Of a stretch of DNA of 64,000 nucleotides, positions 8,421 through 17,593 are shown in pieces. Every line of letters starts with the position of its first letter. Within the stretch, counting starts at the first letter, position 1. A program made the position numbers and the translations under genes. The notes below the pieces were generated by a model, which ran no database searches, was not told the DNA's origin, and was given only the letters and a program-made list of their open reading frames with translations. Source of the stretch: Desulfovibrio desulfuricans (lineage in GTDB: Bacteria; Desulfobacterota; Desulfovibrionia; Desulfovibrionales; Desulfovibrionaceae); NCBI RefSeq assembly GCF_024460775.1, contig NZ_JANFYZ010000004.1, positions 186,001 through 250,000 of the forward strand, written 5' to 3'.

Positions 8421-9299
8421 ATGAGCTCTGAACCCAAAAATGCAGCACATGCAGCCGCTGTCGATCTCTCCCAGCCTTCATGCGCAGCCGCGCCCAACTC
8501 TGCGAGCACTCCTCCGCTGCTGCCCTTGCCGCCCCACTGCATTGTGGCCGCCTTTGTGGCGCGCCGCAAACGCTTCAGCGTGCTGTTGCAGCATCAGGGC
8601 GCAGACCTGTGGGTGCACAGCAACAATTCGGGCAGCATGCTGGGTCTGTGCCTGCCGGGCGCGCCGGTGCTGGCATCCCCGGCAAGCAACCCTGACCGCA
8701 AGCTCAAATATACGCAGGAATGCGTGTGGCTGGCGCGCAGGGCCGTGCCAGAACTGGTTGAGAACGCGCACGAATCTGGCTCATACGAATCTGGCGCTCA
8801 CTCCCCTGCCAGCGGCTTCTGGGTTGGCGTGAACACAAGCACCCCCAACCGCATGCTTGAGGCGGCTTTTCACGCGCGCCGCCTGCCCTTTGCCCAAGGC
8901 TACACCACCCTCGTGCGCGAGGCCAAACGCGGACAAAGCAGGCTGGACGGCCTGCTCACGGCCCCCGATCTGCCGCCCCTGTGGGTGGAGTGCAAAAACG
9001 TCACGATGGTGGAAGACAACGCCGCGTGCTTCCCCGATGCCGCCAGCGAACGCGGGCAAAAACACCTGCGCGAACTTATGGACATTGTGGCCTGCGGCGA
9101 ACGCGCCGCCATGTTCTATCTGGTGCAGCGCCCGGACGGAGAATGCTTTGCTCCGGCGGATTTCATTGATCCAGCCTACGCCGCCCTGTTTTACGAAGCG
9201 CTCTCCGCAGGGGTGGAGATGTATCCCTTCCGCGCACTCGTCAGCCCTGCGGGCATAGACCTTGGCCCCATGCTGCCCGTGCGTCCGCAGCACCCGTAA
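8421..9299 (+). CDS. sfsA: DNA/RNA nuclease SfsA (sugar fermentation stimulation protein homologue)
   Basis: 292 residues, longer than the usual 230-240 because of an Ala/Ser/Pro-rich N-terminal extension of about 35 residues and an insert near 115-130. The N-terminal OB-like domain contains VHSNNSGSM. The C-terminal PD-(D/E)XK nuclease core shows SRLDGLL (Asp176) and WVECKNVT (Glu190, Lys192), with the family-typical [16 protein letters not shown] block after it. E. coli SfsA was named as a regulator of maltose genes and is now regarded as a nuclease. A real start further in cannot be excluded. Confidence 0.88.
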   Translation: MSSEPKNAAHAAAVDLSQPSCAAAPNSASTPPLLPLPPHCIVAAFVARRKRFSVLLQHQGADLWVHSNNSGSMLGLCLPGAPVLASPASNPDRKLKYTQECVWLARRAVPELVENAHESGSYESGAHSPASGFWVGVNTSTPNRMLEAAFHARRLPFAQGYTTLVREAKRGQSRLDGLLTAPDLPPLWVECKNVTMVEDNAACFPDAASERGQKHLRELMDIVACGERAAMFYLVQRPDGECFAPADFIDPAYAALFYEALSAGVEMYPFRALVSPAGIDLGPMLPVRPQHP

Positions 9300-9442
9300 T
9301 TCCCGTCGCTTGAGCAGGCCCATGCGCTTGGCGCAATACTTTGGTGGTTAGGAACAGTTTGTTCAAAGAATTATTTCAATAATAACAGAATAATAAATTA
9401 ATTGCGCACAATTTGAGCGCCCGCATTTAAGGAATTGATTTT

Positions 9443-9493
9443 CGGCAGCGGCAGAATGGAGGGGGAGCCTTCATCCTGCCGCTGCCGTTTTTT
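9443..9493 (+). terminator. Rho-independent terminator-like hairpin
   Basis: A 12-bp perfect stem (CGGCAGCGGCAG paired with CTGCCGCTGCCG), 21-base loop, then TTTTTT. It lies 144 bases after sfsA and may end that transcript or a small RNA. Confidence 0.7.
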
Positions 9494-9902
9494 GAGCGCC
9501 GCGAGGCAATGGACGTGCCCCGCAAGCAGGAGCTGGAGTTCCTGCCCAACGTCGCAGGGCTGCCCATCCTTGAAATGTTCAAAACAAACATAAAAATTAC
9601 AATAAGTTATTATATTTTTGAACAATATCTACGCCCATTTTTTGTTCTTGCGCACAATGCCGACATTCTGCCCAATAGCGGAACCAGAGTTCATTCTTGC
9701 GCCCGCAGGGCCAGATTATGCACAAACAAGCATGCAAATTAATATTATGTTTTCAGTGTGTTACATTATTTGCGAACATTATCGCCAGAGCAGAACGCAC
9801 ACATAGCAACACAAGAAACGCGGTCATATGCGGAGAAACGCAAGTGGGAAGATGCGGCACCCGGCGTGGGCGTACCATCCGGGCAAAAAGGACTGTGCGC
9901 GC

Positions 9903-9929
9903 AAAAAAGCCGCCCCGAAGGACGGCTTA
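9903..9929 (-). terminator. Rho-independent terminator of the MFS-ogt operon
   Basis: On the minus strand AAGCCGTCC, a TTCG tetraloop, GGGCGGCTT and six T follow the ogt stop codon by about 36 bases. Confidence 0.8.
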
Positions 9930-9965
9930 GAAAAAGGTACACGTGTCGTCTGAAAAAGCCTGCGG

Positions 9966-10475
9966 CTACATGTAACCCTCCAGATGCAACAGGGCTTCCT
10001 TGATCGGCAATCCGCCGCCGTAGCCAACCATGCTGCCGTCCGCGCCGATAACGCGGTGGCAGGGAATGAATATGGCAATGGGGTTGCGATTATTGGCAAG
10101 GCCCACCGCGCGGTATCCCTTGGGGCAATTGGCGGCTTCGGCTACCTGCCTGTAGCTGCGGGTCTGCCCGTAGGGTATCGTTTGCAGGGTACGCCACACG
10201 CCGCGCTGAAAGTCCGTGCCCTCCGGGGCAAGGGGCAAATCAAAATCGCGGCGCTTCCCGGTCAGATATTCGTCAAGCTGCTTAAAGGCCTCACGCAACA
10301 GGGGTGTTTCCTGCTCCGTGGTATTTTTCAATGCTTCAAAAGGAGCCGTGGGGCCAAGATCAAGTCGGACTATGCTTCCCCCGCGCTCCACAATACGCAC
10401 GGCGCCGATGAGCGGCACTTCGCGCGTCAGCGCATGCGCCGCATGGGGAGGTTCTTTTTTTTGTTTGCTGTTCAT
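9966..10475 (-). CDS. ogt: Methylated-DNA-[protein]-cysteine S-methyltransferase
   Basis: 169 residues. It repairs O6-methylguanine by irreversible transfer of the methyl group to its own cysteine. The active-site signature IPCHRVIG places the acceptor at Cys139. The helix-turn-helix (GVWRTLQTIPYGQTRSYRQVA, about 92-112) and the Asn hinge (AVGLANNRNP) are present. No Ada-type regulatory domain is attached, so it is the stand-alone Ogt form. It overlaps the upstream MFS gene by four bases (ATGA), so the two are translationally coupled. Confidence 0.93.
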   Translation of the reverse strand: MNSKQKKEPPHAAHALTREVPLIGAVRIVERGGSIVRLDLGPTAPFEALKNTTEQETPLLREAFKQLDEYLTGKRRDFDLPLAPEGTDFQRGVWRTLQTIPYGQTRSYRQVAEAANCPKGYRAVGLANNRNPIAIFIPCHRVIGADGSMVGYGGGLPIKEALLHLEGYM

Positions 10476-11662
10476 GCCTTCTTTTCCTTCTTCACGGTTA
10501 CGGGTTTGAGGGAATAGGCAAAAATCGCGCCCACAATGGAAAGCGCCGCCAGCGACTGAAAGGTGGCTGGCATGCCGTAGTTGTCTGCAATCCAGCCGAG
10601 CAGCGGGGCCACCACGCCGCCAAGGCTGGTCGCCAACCCAAGGGTAATGCCCGAGGCAAAACCGATGTTCTTGGCAAGATACTGTTGGCCCAGCACCACC
10701 TGCGCGCTGAATGGCGCATACAGCACAAAACCCAGCAGGGGCAGCAAGGCCCAGGCCGCATACAGGTTGTCGCTCAGGCTGAATGCCGCCACCACAGGCG
10801 GTAACAGGGCGAACACCGCGCGGATGACGGCGCGGTAGCCGAATCTGTCAGAAAGCATCCCGCCAAAAACATTGCTGATAACACCGCATACGCTGAAAAA
10901 TGTCAGGGCCACCGCGCCCGTTGCCGTAGACTGCCCGAAGGCGCTGACCCAGTAGAGCGGAATAAACGTGTTAAAGCCCACAAAGGTGATGGAACGAGTC
11001 ACAATGGAAACGGTCAGCTTTGAAAATTCGCGCCAGTTGTTCTCACCGGGCGTTTCACCCTCTGCCGCAAGGGCTGGCGCTGCCTTGCCGCCAGCAGATG
11101 CGCCCGTATTCTTGGTTGCGCCCATCCGGGCGATGGACCACACCAGAATGCTCGCCGTTATCACAGCCAGCACGGCAAAAACTGTCGTCCCGGTCAGGCC
11201 AAAGGCCCCAAGGCAGGCGGTAGCCAGCAGCGGCCCAAGCACAAAGCCCCCATTGCCGCCAATGGAAAACAGGCTCATGCCCGTGCCCTTGTTCTGCCCC
11301 GACACCGCATTGGCAAAACGCGCCCCTTCCGGGTGGAACAGGGCCGCGCCAATGCCGCTCAGGCCGATAGCCGCAAATATCCCCCAGTAGCCGGACATCC
11401 AGCCAATGGCCGCGAGGCCGCAGCCCGCCAGCAGCACGCCCACAGGGATAAACCAGGGTTTGGAAAACCTGTCTGAAAGCAGGCCGAACAGCGGCTGGAT
11501 CATGGACGACAGGCAGGAGTATGCAAACATCAGCCCGCCCGTGGCCTGATAGCTCAAATCAAAAGCCGACCGCAAAAAAGGCAGTATGGCGGGCAAGGCC
11601 CCGCCGTTAATATCGCACGACAAATGCCCTAACGACACGAGGAGTATTTTCTTTTTGTCCAT
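10472..11662 (-). CDS. MFS transporter, fosmidomycin-resistance (Fsr) type
   Basis: 396 residues with twelve hydrophobic segments. The opening GHLSCDINGGALPAILPFL and the loop LFGLLSDRF fit the Fsr branch of the major facilitator superfamily, drug:H+ antiporters in the inner membrane. A polar loop near the middle (GATKNTGASAGGKAAP) separates the two six-helix halves. First gene of an operon with ogt; a link to export of a DNA-alkylating or toxic compound is possible but only inferred from adjacency. Divergent from the GNAT gene. Confidence 0.85.
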   Translation of the reverse strand: MDKKKILLVSLGHLSCDINGGALPAILPFLRSAFDLSYQATGGLMFAYSCLSSMIQPLFGLLSDRFSKPWFIPVGVLLAGCGLAAIGWMSGYWGIFAAIGLSGIGAALFHPEGARFANAVSGQNKGTGMSLFSIGGNGGFVLGPLLATACLGAFGLTGTTVFAVLAVITASILVWSIARMGATKNTGASAGGKAAPALAAEGETPGENNWREFSKLTVSIVTRSITFVGFNTFIPLYWVSAFGQSTATGAVALTFFSVCGVISNVFGGMLSDRFGYRAVIRAVFALLPPVVAAFSLSDNLYAAWALLPLLGFVLYAPFSAQVVLGQQYLAKNIGFASGITLGLATSLGGVVAPLLGWIADNYGMPATFQSLAALSIVGAIFAYSLKPVTVKKEKKA

Positions 11663-11786
11663 TGCGGCACGCTACACCAATGTTGTTCCAAATCCAAGCA
11701 ACGCGCGCGGCTTCACAAGCGCGGGGACGGCACTGCGTTCCCGGCTGTTGACGCGCTGCACTTGCTCGCTTAAGCAGAGGGAGGCC

Positions 11787-12353
11787 ATGAAAACGACAAC
11801 TTTTCCCGCCCCCGCCGGGCATGCCGCACCACGCCCGGCTGCAACAACAGTCAGGGCGGCATCTACCAAAGATTATTCGATCTGCGCCGACATCTGGCTG
11901 GCGGCCTCTCTGGCAGGGCATGACTTTGTGCCTGCCGCGTTCTGGCGCGGGCAGCTGGCGGTTATGGCGGAGCACTATCTGCCTTCATCGCAGGTCTTAT
12001 TGCTGACCGCCGATGGAGAGCCCGCCGCATTTGCCGCAACCCTGCCGGATGGCAACGGCACGTATCTGGCGGGATTGTTCGTGCTGCCCCGCTGGTGGGG
12101 CAAAGGCCTTGGGCGGCAACTGCTGGAACTGGTGCAGGAACAGGTGATGGCTGAACTCCCCGAGCAAAAGAACGCCAGCCTCCGCTGCACTGTATACGAA
12201 AAAAACAGCCGCGCACTGGCATTCTATGCCCGCATGGGTTTTATCCCCGCCGGGCGCAGCATCTGCCCGCATACCAACGAACCGCAGACAGGCCTGCTCT
12301 GGACTGCGGCGCACACTGTTCACGACAACGCGGCTGCAACCTGCCGTCCATAG
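11787..12353 (+). CDS. GNAT-family N-acetyltransferase
   Basis: 188 residues from ATG 11787, preceded by GAGGGAGG; the open frame extends back to 11586 but overlaps the divergent transporter gene. The acetyl-CoA-binding motif A is LFVLPRWWGKGLGRQLL (about 99-115), followed by motif B, CTVYEKNSRALAFYARMGF. Residues 1-35 are Ala/Pro-rich and probably disordered. The acceptor substrate is unknown. It is followed after 24 bases by the asparaginase gene, so an operon is likely. Confidence 0.82.
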   Translation: MKTTTFPAPAGHAAPRPAATTVRAASTKDYSICADIWLAASLAGHDFVPAAFWRGQLAVMAEHYLPSSQVLLLTADGEPAAFAATLPDGNGTYLAGLFVLPRWWGKGLGRQLLELVQEQVMAELPEQKNASLRCTVYEKNSRALAFYARMGFIPAGRSICPHTNEPQTGLLWTAAHTVHDNAAATCRP

Positions 12354-12377
12354 GCAAAGCGCGCCGCAGGAGCCACC

Positions 12378-13427
12378 ATGAGCAATCATTCTTCGTCATC
12401 GGCCAGTTCCAGCGCAATCTCCCTGCCCAAGGTGGCCCTTATTGCCACGGGCGGCACCATTGCGGGCGTTGCCCCCACGCCGCTTGAGCAGATCAGCTAT
12501 CAGGCGGGGGTGCTCACCGTTGACAGCATGCTCGAAACCCTGCCCGGCATCGAGGGTGTGGCCCGCATCACCAGTGTGCAGTGCGGCAACCTGCCCAGCG
12601 AAAACATCACCCCAGAACACTGGGCCATGCTGGGCGAGCAGTGCGCCAAAGCGCTGGACGACCCCGAAATCTGCGGCGTGGTGCTGACCCACGGTACAGA
12701 CACGCTGGAAGAATCGGCCTTCTATCTGCACCTTACCCTTGCCAGCCCCAAGCCCGTGGTGCTGACCGGCTCCATGCGCCCCGCCACCTCGCTGAGCGCA
12801 GACGGCCCCATCAACATACGCGATGCCGTGGCTGTGGCGGCCTGCCCGCAGGCGCAGGCGCGCGGCGCGCTGCTGGTCATGAACAGCCGGGTGCTCTCGG
12901 CCCGCACGGCGGTAAAGGTCGCCACTCTTGATGTGGAGGCCTTCCGCGCCCTGGAATCGGGCTGTCTTGGCCGGGTTATCAACGGCGAACCCCAGTTTTA
13001 TTACGGCAGGGAGGAAAATCCCGCTCTGGCCGGAACCTTTGCCGAGCTTGCGGGCCGCCAAAATCTGCCGCGAGTGGATGTGATTTACGGTTGCGCGGGC
13101 ATGCCTGTTGATCTTGTGCGCTATTCCGTGGAGCGCAGCGCGGGCATAGTGCTGGCTGGCATGGGCAATGGCTCCATGCCCGATGCCGTGCGCCACGAGC
13201 TGCGGCAGGCCATTGCCGGGGGCATCCCTGTTATCCGGTGCAGCCGCACCGGTTCCGGCCCGGTGACGCCCCTTGATGAATACGAGGGCTTTGTGCCCGG
13301 CGGCATGCTTTCACCCGCCAAGGCCCGCGTGCTGCTCATGCTGACGCTGGAGCAGCAGAAGAATGCCGAACCGGCGCAGCGCATGCTTTCAGTGCGCGAA
13401 GTGTTCGCCCTTGGGGCCAAACTGTAG
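12378..13427 (+). CDS. L-asparaginase (type II-like), apparently cytoplasmic
   Basis: 349 residues. It hydrolyses asparagine to aspartate and ammonia. Both catalytic triad segments are clear: ATGGTIAG (nucleophile Thr27) and LTHGTDTLEES (Thr107, Asp108), plus LTGSMRPATSLSADGP. Type II asparaginases are normally periplasmic, but here the N-terminus is a Ser/Ala-rich polar stretch (MSNHSSSSASSSAI) without a hydrophobic core, so no signal peptide is seen. RBS AGGAG precedes the ATG. Confidence 0.9.
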   Translation: MSNHSSSSASSSAISLPKVALIATGGTIAGVAPTPLEQISYQAGVLTVDSMLETLPGIEGVARITSVQCGNLPSENITPEHWAMLGEQCAKALDDPEICGVVLTHGTDTLEESAFYLHLTLASPKPVVLTGSMRPATSLSADGPINIRDAVAVAACPQAQARGALLVMNSRVLSARTAVKVATLDVEAFRALESGCLGRVINGEPQFYYGREENPALAGTFAELAGRQNLPRVDVIYGCAGMPVDLVRYSVERSAGIVLAGMGNGSMPDAVRHELRQAIAGGIPVIRCSRTGSGPVTPLDEYEGFVPGGMLSPAKARVLLMLTLEQQKNAEPAQRMLSVREVFALGAKL

Positions 13428-13528
13428 GCAACAGCGCCCTTTGGGCTTGCCTGCGGCGCAAAAAAACCGCAGTGTGTGGTTTATTTTCTTTTTCAAGCCC
13501 ATGACCCCAATGGAATCAGGAGAGCTTC

Positions 13529-14809
13529 ATGTCGTATCGCTTTATTCCCCAGCTCACCGATGAGGATATCCGCCAGAAACAGCTTGAAGGTCTGCGCTAC
13601 ACCGTGCGTCAGGCCTGGAATTCGCCCCAGTACAGGGCAAAGCTGGAAGCCTGCGGCCTGAAGCCGGACGACATCACAAGCCTGGACGACCTGCGCCGTC
13701 TGCCCACCTGCGACGTGGAAGACCTGCGCGAGGGCTACCCCCTGCCACTCCTGTGCGTACCGCCACATGACGTGGTGCGCATCCATGCCTCCAGCGGCAC
13801 CACTGGCAAACGCAAGATTCTGGCCTACACCCAGCGCGATATTGATACGTTCAGCCTCCAGATTGCCCGCTGCTTTGAACTGGCGGGCTTTACCCCCGAA
13901 GACCGCATGCAGCTTGCCGTGGGCTACGGCCTGTGGACGGCTGGCGCGGGCTTTCAGGCGGGCAGCGAACGGCTTGGCATGCTCACCGTGCCAGTGGGGC
14001 CGGGCAATCTTGAAATGCACTTGCAGCTATTGCAGGATCTGGGGGCCACAGGCTTTACGGCCACCGCATCCATGGCCCTGCTGCTGGCGGAAGAAGTGGA
14101 GCGCGCCGATCTGCGCGGCAAAATCAAGCTCAAACGCATGGTCTGCGGCTCAGAAACCCGCAGCGAAAAGATGCGCCTCGCCATTGAAAGCAAGCTCGGC
14201 CTTGAGGGCTGTTACGACATCGGCGGCATGACCGAAATGTACGGCCCCGGCACCGCCATCGATTGCGATGCCCACGAAGGCCTGCACTACTGGGCCGACC
14301 TCTTCATCATTGAAGTGCTCGACCCTGCCACCATGCAGCCTGTTGCCGAGGGCGAAGTGGGCGAAATGGTCGTGACCAGCCTGTGCAAGGAGGCCGTGCC
14401 CCTGCTGCGCTACCGCACCCACGACCTTTCGCGCCTGCTGCCGGGCCAATGCTCCTGCGGCCTTGCCATGCCGCGCCATGACCGCATCCTTGGGCGCTCG
14501 GACGACATGATCATATACCGTGGCGTGAACATCTACCCCGGTCAGCTCATGGAAGTCATCGGCCAGTTTGCGGAACTTGGCGGCGAATATCAGGTGGAAC
14601 TCACCCGCGACGAGCGCTCTCTCGACCATCTGGCCCTCACCGTGGAACGCGGGCAGGGGCAGACCGCAGGCAACGATGCCGCCCTGGCCCACGAGCTTGA
14701 AACCCGCCTCCACAAGGCCATCATGGCCCGTGTTTCCGTGAGCGTGGCGGACTACGCCAGCCTGCCGCGTACCTTCAGCAAATCCAAGCGCGTGGTGGAC
14801 AAGCGCTAG
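13529..14809 (+). CDS. paaK: Phenylacetate-CoA ligase family protein
   Basis: 426 residues, the usual length. It activates an aryl acid to its CoA thioester through an adenylate. Motifs: the P-loop ASSGTTGKRK (87-96), the CYDIGGMTEMYGPG adenine-binding segment, YRTHDLSRLL, GRSDDMIIYRGVNIYP, and the C-terminal TFSKSKRV with the likely catalytic lysine. In Desulfovibrio-like genomes these enzymes usually stand alone without the aerobic paa ring-opening genes, as here, so the substrate may be phenylacetate or indoleacetate from amino-acid breakdown. RBS AGGAG is upstream. Confidence 0.9.
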   Translation: MSYRFIPQLTDEDIRQKQLEGLRYTVRQAWNSPQYRAKLEACGLKPDDITSLDDLRRLPTCDVEDLREGYPLPLLCVPPHDVVRIHASSGTTGKRKILAYTQRDIDTFSLQIARCFELAGFTPEDRMQLAVGYGLWTAGAGFQAGSERLGMLTVPVGPGNLEMHLQLLQDLGATGFTATASMALLLAEEVERADLRGKIKLKRMVCGSETRSEKMRLAIESKLGLEGCYDIGGMTEMYGPGTAIDCDAHEGLHYWADLFIIEVLDPATMQPVAEGEVGEMVVTSLCKEAVPLLRYRTHDLSRLLPGQCSCGLAMPRHDRILGRSDDMIIYRGVNIYPGQLMEVIGQFAELGGEYQVELTRDERSLDHLALTVERGQGQTAGNDAALAHELETRLHKAIMARVSVSVADYASLPRTFSKSKRVVDKR

Positions 14810-14811
14810 GC

Positions 14812-15219
14812 GTGGCAAAAAATATTGATTGCACTGGCGCGGGGTTTTTGCCCTGCGCCTTTATCATGGGCTTTGCCGCCGCATGCCTGCTGGCCCTGTG
14901 CCTGTTGCCCCCTGCTGCCTCCGCGAGAGAAATCGCAGAAGTAGACAGCCCAGAATGGTGCGCCCGGCACAGTTCGCCAGCTAAAAATCAGACTCAGGTG
15001 CAAGCCGAATGTCTGCGGCTTGAAGCTGCCTGCCGCGCTGCCCTGCCCGACCTTGCCCCAGCCGCCAGTTGCCCGGACAGACAGCTAGACCGCTGCGTGG
15101 CGCAACAGCGCGACGGCGGGTCATGGTGCGCCATCCTGTGCTGCTTTGACCCGGATGCTCCGTCCTGCCGTGCGGCTGCGGCCAGCATACCCGCCTTTCT
15201 CGCCACGCCCAAACGCTAG
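14812..15219 (+). CDS. Small secreted cysteine-rich protein, unknown
   Basis: 135 codons starting at GTG 14812, two bases after paaK; an ATG at 14866 is an alternative and would begin directly at the signal peptide. The hydrophobic segment GFAAACLLALCLLPP ends in AASA, a good signal-peptidase site. The mature part of about 95 residues has eight cysteines (for example WCAILCCFDPDAPSC), which suggests disulfides in the periplasm. No family is recognised. Support is the signal peptide, GC-biased codon use and tight spacing behind paaK. Confidence 0.5.
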   Translation: MAKNIDCTGAGFLPCAFIMGFAAACLLALCLLPPAASAREIAEVDSPEWCARHSSPAKNQTQVQAECLRLEAACRAALPDLAPAASCPDRQLDRCVAQQRDGGSWCAILCCFDPDAPSCRAAAASIPAFLATPKR

Positions 15220-15436
15220 GCCAGAACATCAGATCAAAGTCGCCGCCCAGAGTGGGTGGGACAAAGCGCCAGCCCTTCGCCCGACGGCGGACGCTTGCAT
15301 TGCCGCATGTGCGCTCCAGCCCCGACAAATTATCACAACTCCCTTTGCCGCATAGACCTTTGCCCCTTTTTGGCATAGGATTTTATGCGAGCGCGCCCAT
15401 GTTCTACGCGCCAGAACCGCCGACACTGGAGCGCGT

Positions 15437-16012
15437 ATGCCCCTTGCCGCCTTACCCGCATCCATTTTCTCGCTTGCAGGCTACCTCATGCTTGCAGGGG
15501 GATCGTTTGCGCTGGTGAGGCCCGGTCTGGGCCTGCTCATTGTGCCAGTGCCGCTTCTGGCAATTCCCCTGCATTTTCTTGCACGCCGTATCGGCGATTT
15601 TGCTGGCGTGGCGCATTCCCGCTGGCAAATGCGCACCTTCGGTCTTTTTCTGCTGCTGTTTCTTGGTCTTGTGGGCATTTTTTTCATTCTTGGCGCAATT
15701 TGCACTGACGGCCCGGCTCTGGACAGGCTGGAACTCATTGGCAATGCCTACAACGCGGGCAAGGTGGATCTGTACGCTTCGCTGGTGGGGCTGTGGGAAA
15801 TCAAGGAGTTGCAGGTTTTTACCCTAAGCGCCTCAGTGTGGGCGGGCCTGGCACTACTGTGGCCGCTCAAACGGGCATTTCAGGGCATGCTGGCGCTGGC
15901 TGCGGGCATTGCGCCCAAGGCATTGCCCCTCTGGGGCTGCTGGCTGGCCTTTGCGGCCGCCATTGCGGCGCAGGGCGGCATGTTGGCCTGGCTGGTGGCC
16001 CGGCAGGCTTGA
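15437..16012 (+). CDS. Unknown integral membrane protein
   Basis: 191 residues with five or so hydrophobic segments (about 5-25, 28-48, 68-90, 125-145, 165-188). A charged loop after helix 2 (ARRIGDFAGVAHSRWQMR) fits the positive-inside rule. The loop GNAYNAGKVDLYASL between helices 3 and 4 is the only polar extracellular-looking part. No family is recognised and no enzyme motif is seen. The 217 bases before it hold no other gene. Confidence 0.6.
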   Translation: MPLAALPASIFSLAGYLMLAGGSFALVRPGLGLLIVPVPLLAIPLHFLARRIGDFAGVAHSRWQMRTFGLFLLLFLGLVGIFFILGAICTDGPALDRLELIGNAYNAGKVDLYASLVGLWEIKELQVFTLSASVWAGLALLWPLKRAFQGMLALAAGIAPKALPLWGCWLAFAAAIAAQGGMLAWLVARQA

Positions 16013-16190
16013 GACACAAACAGACTCACGCGCACTGAACCCCACGAAAATTCCCAAAAATCCTGCGCCGGAAGCAGCACCTCCCGCACTCCCAATTTTC
16101 CCGCACAAAAATGCGGAAGCCGCACAAACCAGACGCGCTGTCCCGGCTTATGCGGCTCCCGCAACAAATATGCGGTGCAGGAAGCGCCCG

Positions 16191-17129
16191 CTACTGCTTC
16201 TTGGGTTCCTTGGTCAGGTCATCGGCAGCTTCGCGGGCATGGCGCACCAGTATGGCGCGCGCACCGGCAATCTGGCCCAAACCCTTGAGGTTGGTCTCCA
16301 CCTTGAAGCCTGCGGCCTTGAGCTTTGAGGCCCAGGAGTCGTCTTCATCCCCAGCCAGATCGTTGTGCGCATGATCGCCAGCCACCAGCATGAGCGGTTC
16401 GATAACCACTTTCTTGACCTTGGCGGCCTTGAGCTCCACCAGCAGGTCGTCCACGCTGCGCGCGCCCTCAACGGTTGCCATAAACACGCGCTTATCCGCA
16501 TCGTGGAACACGGCGCGCGTGCCTTCAAAGGTCAGATCTGCCCGGCCGTGGCTCTGGCCGTGGCCCATGAGCACCAGGGCTGCATCCTTGCCGCGCAGGG
16601 ATTTCACGTCTTCCCTGATGGCCTGAATGAGTTCCTGAGCGTCTTTTTTCGATTCCAGCATGGGGCGGCCAAGAAACACGGAGTCAAAGCGGCCCGGATT
16701 TTTTTGCAGATCGATAAGCACGGCCCGTTCAAGCGCGCTGAACTCCTCGCCCGCCATGACGTGCAGCGACTGTACGCGCACGACCTTCACGCCGTCCTTG
16801 GCAAGCTGGGCGAGGCCATCGCTGATGCCGCCCACTGGATGCCCCTCGGCGGCTATTTTTTTGCGGATAATCTGCGAGGTATAGGCCCACACCACCGGCT
16901 GACCGGGAAAAGCGGCCTTGAACTCCGCATCCACGGCCTTCATGGAAGCCAGGGCTTCGGGAACACTGGTGCCAAAGGCCACCAGCAGCACGCCCGCCTT
17001 GGGGCTCTCTGCGCCGGATTCAGCGGCAGGGGCAAGCGCAGGCGCGCCCATGACGGCGCACAGCAAAAGAATGGGCAAAAGGGTACGGGTGAAAAAATGC
17101 AGAATGAAATGCGGCGTAGTACGCAGCAT
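16191..17129 (-). CDS. cbiK: Sirohydrochlorin cobaltochelatase, exported CbiK type
   Basis: 312 residues. It inserts cobalt into sirohydrochlorin in anaerobic B12 synthesis (or iron in sirohaem synthesis). An N-terminal hydrophobic signal ending APALAPAAES (about 17-38) predicts export, matching the periplasmic CbiK described in Desulfovibrio. Metal and substrate histidines are MGHGQSHG (His190) and AGDHAHND (His253, His255). His123 in QSLHVMAGEEF corresponds in position to the haem-binding histidine reported for the D. vulgaris enzyme. The leader upstream may be a cobalamin riboswitch. GAGGAGG precedes the start. Confidence 0.9.
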   Translation of the reverse strand: MLRTTPHFILHFFTRTLLPILLLCAVMGAPALAPAAESGAESPKAGVLLVAFGTSVPEALASMKAVDAEFKAAFPGQPVVWAYTSQIIRKKIAAEGHPVGGISDGLAQLAKDGVKVVRVQSLHVMAGEEFSALERAVLIDLQKNPGRFDSVFLGRPMLESKKDAQELIQAIREDVKSLRGKDAALVLMGHGQSHGRADLTFEGTRAVFHDADKRVFMATVEGARSVDDLLVELKAAKVKKVVIEPLMLVAGDHAHNDLAGDEDDSWASKLKAAGFKVETNLKGLGQIAGARAILVRHAREAADDLTKEPKKQ

Positions 17130-17593
17130 GGCAACCTCCTCAATGGCGCGTTGACGGGTTGAAGTTGGATAAAATGCCGGAGGATATTCGGACTTGAGGG
17201 CATGGGGGCCTTGCGCCCCTTGCCTAGACTTCGCCTTCGCCGCTCGCGCGACTGGCTGTAGCGCCCCGCCATGTGGCGGAACGATGAAGCTTCGTTCCCT
17301 CTTACCGCAGCGCGACTGTTTCCGATTTTAACGGAATTCCCCGCCGACCTTTTCAAAACAATTCATGCGGCAATAAAAGTCAAGTGGGCATACCCTGCAA
17401 GCCCCGCCAGACAGGCCCTTGCAGGGTATGCCCCGCGCGGGTTGCCGCGCCTGCGCCGTCCGGAGCGGCGTGGAATCCCGATTTTTCGGCGGCTAAAGCC
17501 GATTTGGCGCGTATTTTTTCTTGTTCTTTTACTGAAATCCTGATAATAAGGCACCTCCCTGTTATGGGGAAATTATGTTTGGAGGCTGGACAT
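17130..17593. other. Divergent leader region between cbiK and rpsA
   Basis: 464 bases without a gene. The cbiK side is a structured GC-rich leader (see riboswitch entry). The rpsA side, from about 17320, contains AT-rich stretches and GGAG at 17581 as the rpsA binding site. A direct repeat, catacCCTGCA-type (17390 and 17417), surrounds a GC-rich palindrome. Confidence 0.45.
17175..17312 (-). promoter_or_regulatory. Candidate cobalamin riboswitch upstream of cbiK
   Basis: Read on the minus strand, the leader has AAGAGGGAAC near its 5' end, a GCCACATGG segment, paired GC-rich arms, and near its 3' end AGTCCGAATATCCTCCGGCA, which matches the usual B12-box form AGTCAGGATACCTGCCGGCA at 14 of 20 positions. 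A B12 riboswitch before a cobalt chelatase is biologically expected. The central conserved core is not a clear match, so this needs a covariance-model test. Confidence 0.4.

Larger units (their letters stand above)
9300..9965. other. Gene-poor intergenic region
   Basis: 666 bases without a convincing gene. Short overlapping frames of 60-81 codons at 9509-10003 lack binding sites and codon bias. The region holds a plus-strand terminator-like hairpin (9443) and the minus-strand terminator of ogt (9903). It alternates AT-rich and GC-rich stretches. Confidence 0.5.

Noticed and set aside
9509-10003. Overlapping short frames of 62-81 codons
   Set aside because: Several frames are open at once in the same DNA, with no initiation signals; this is typical of chance.
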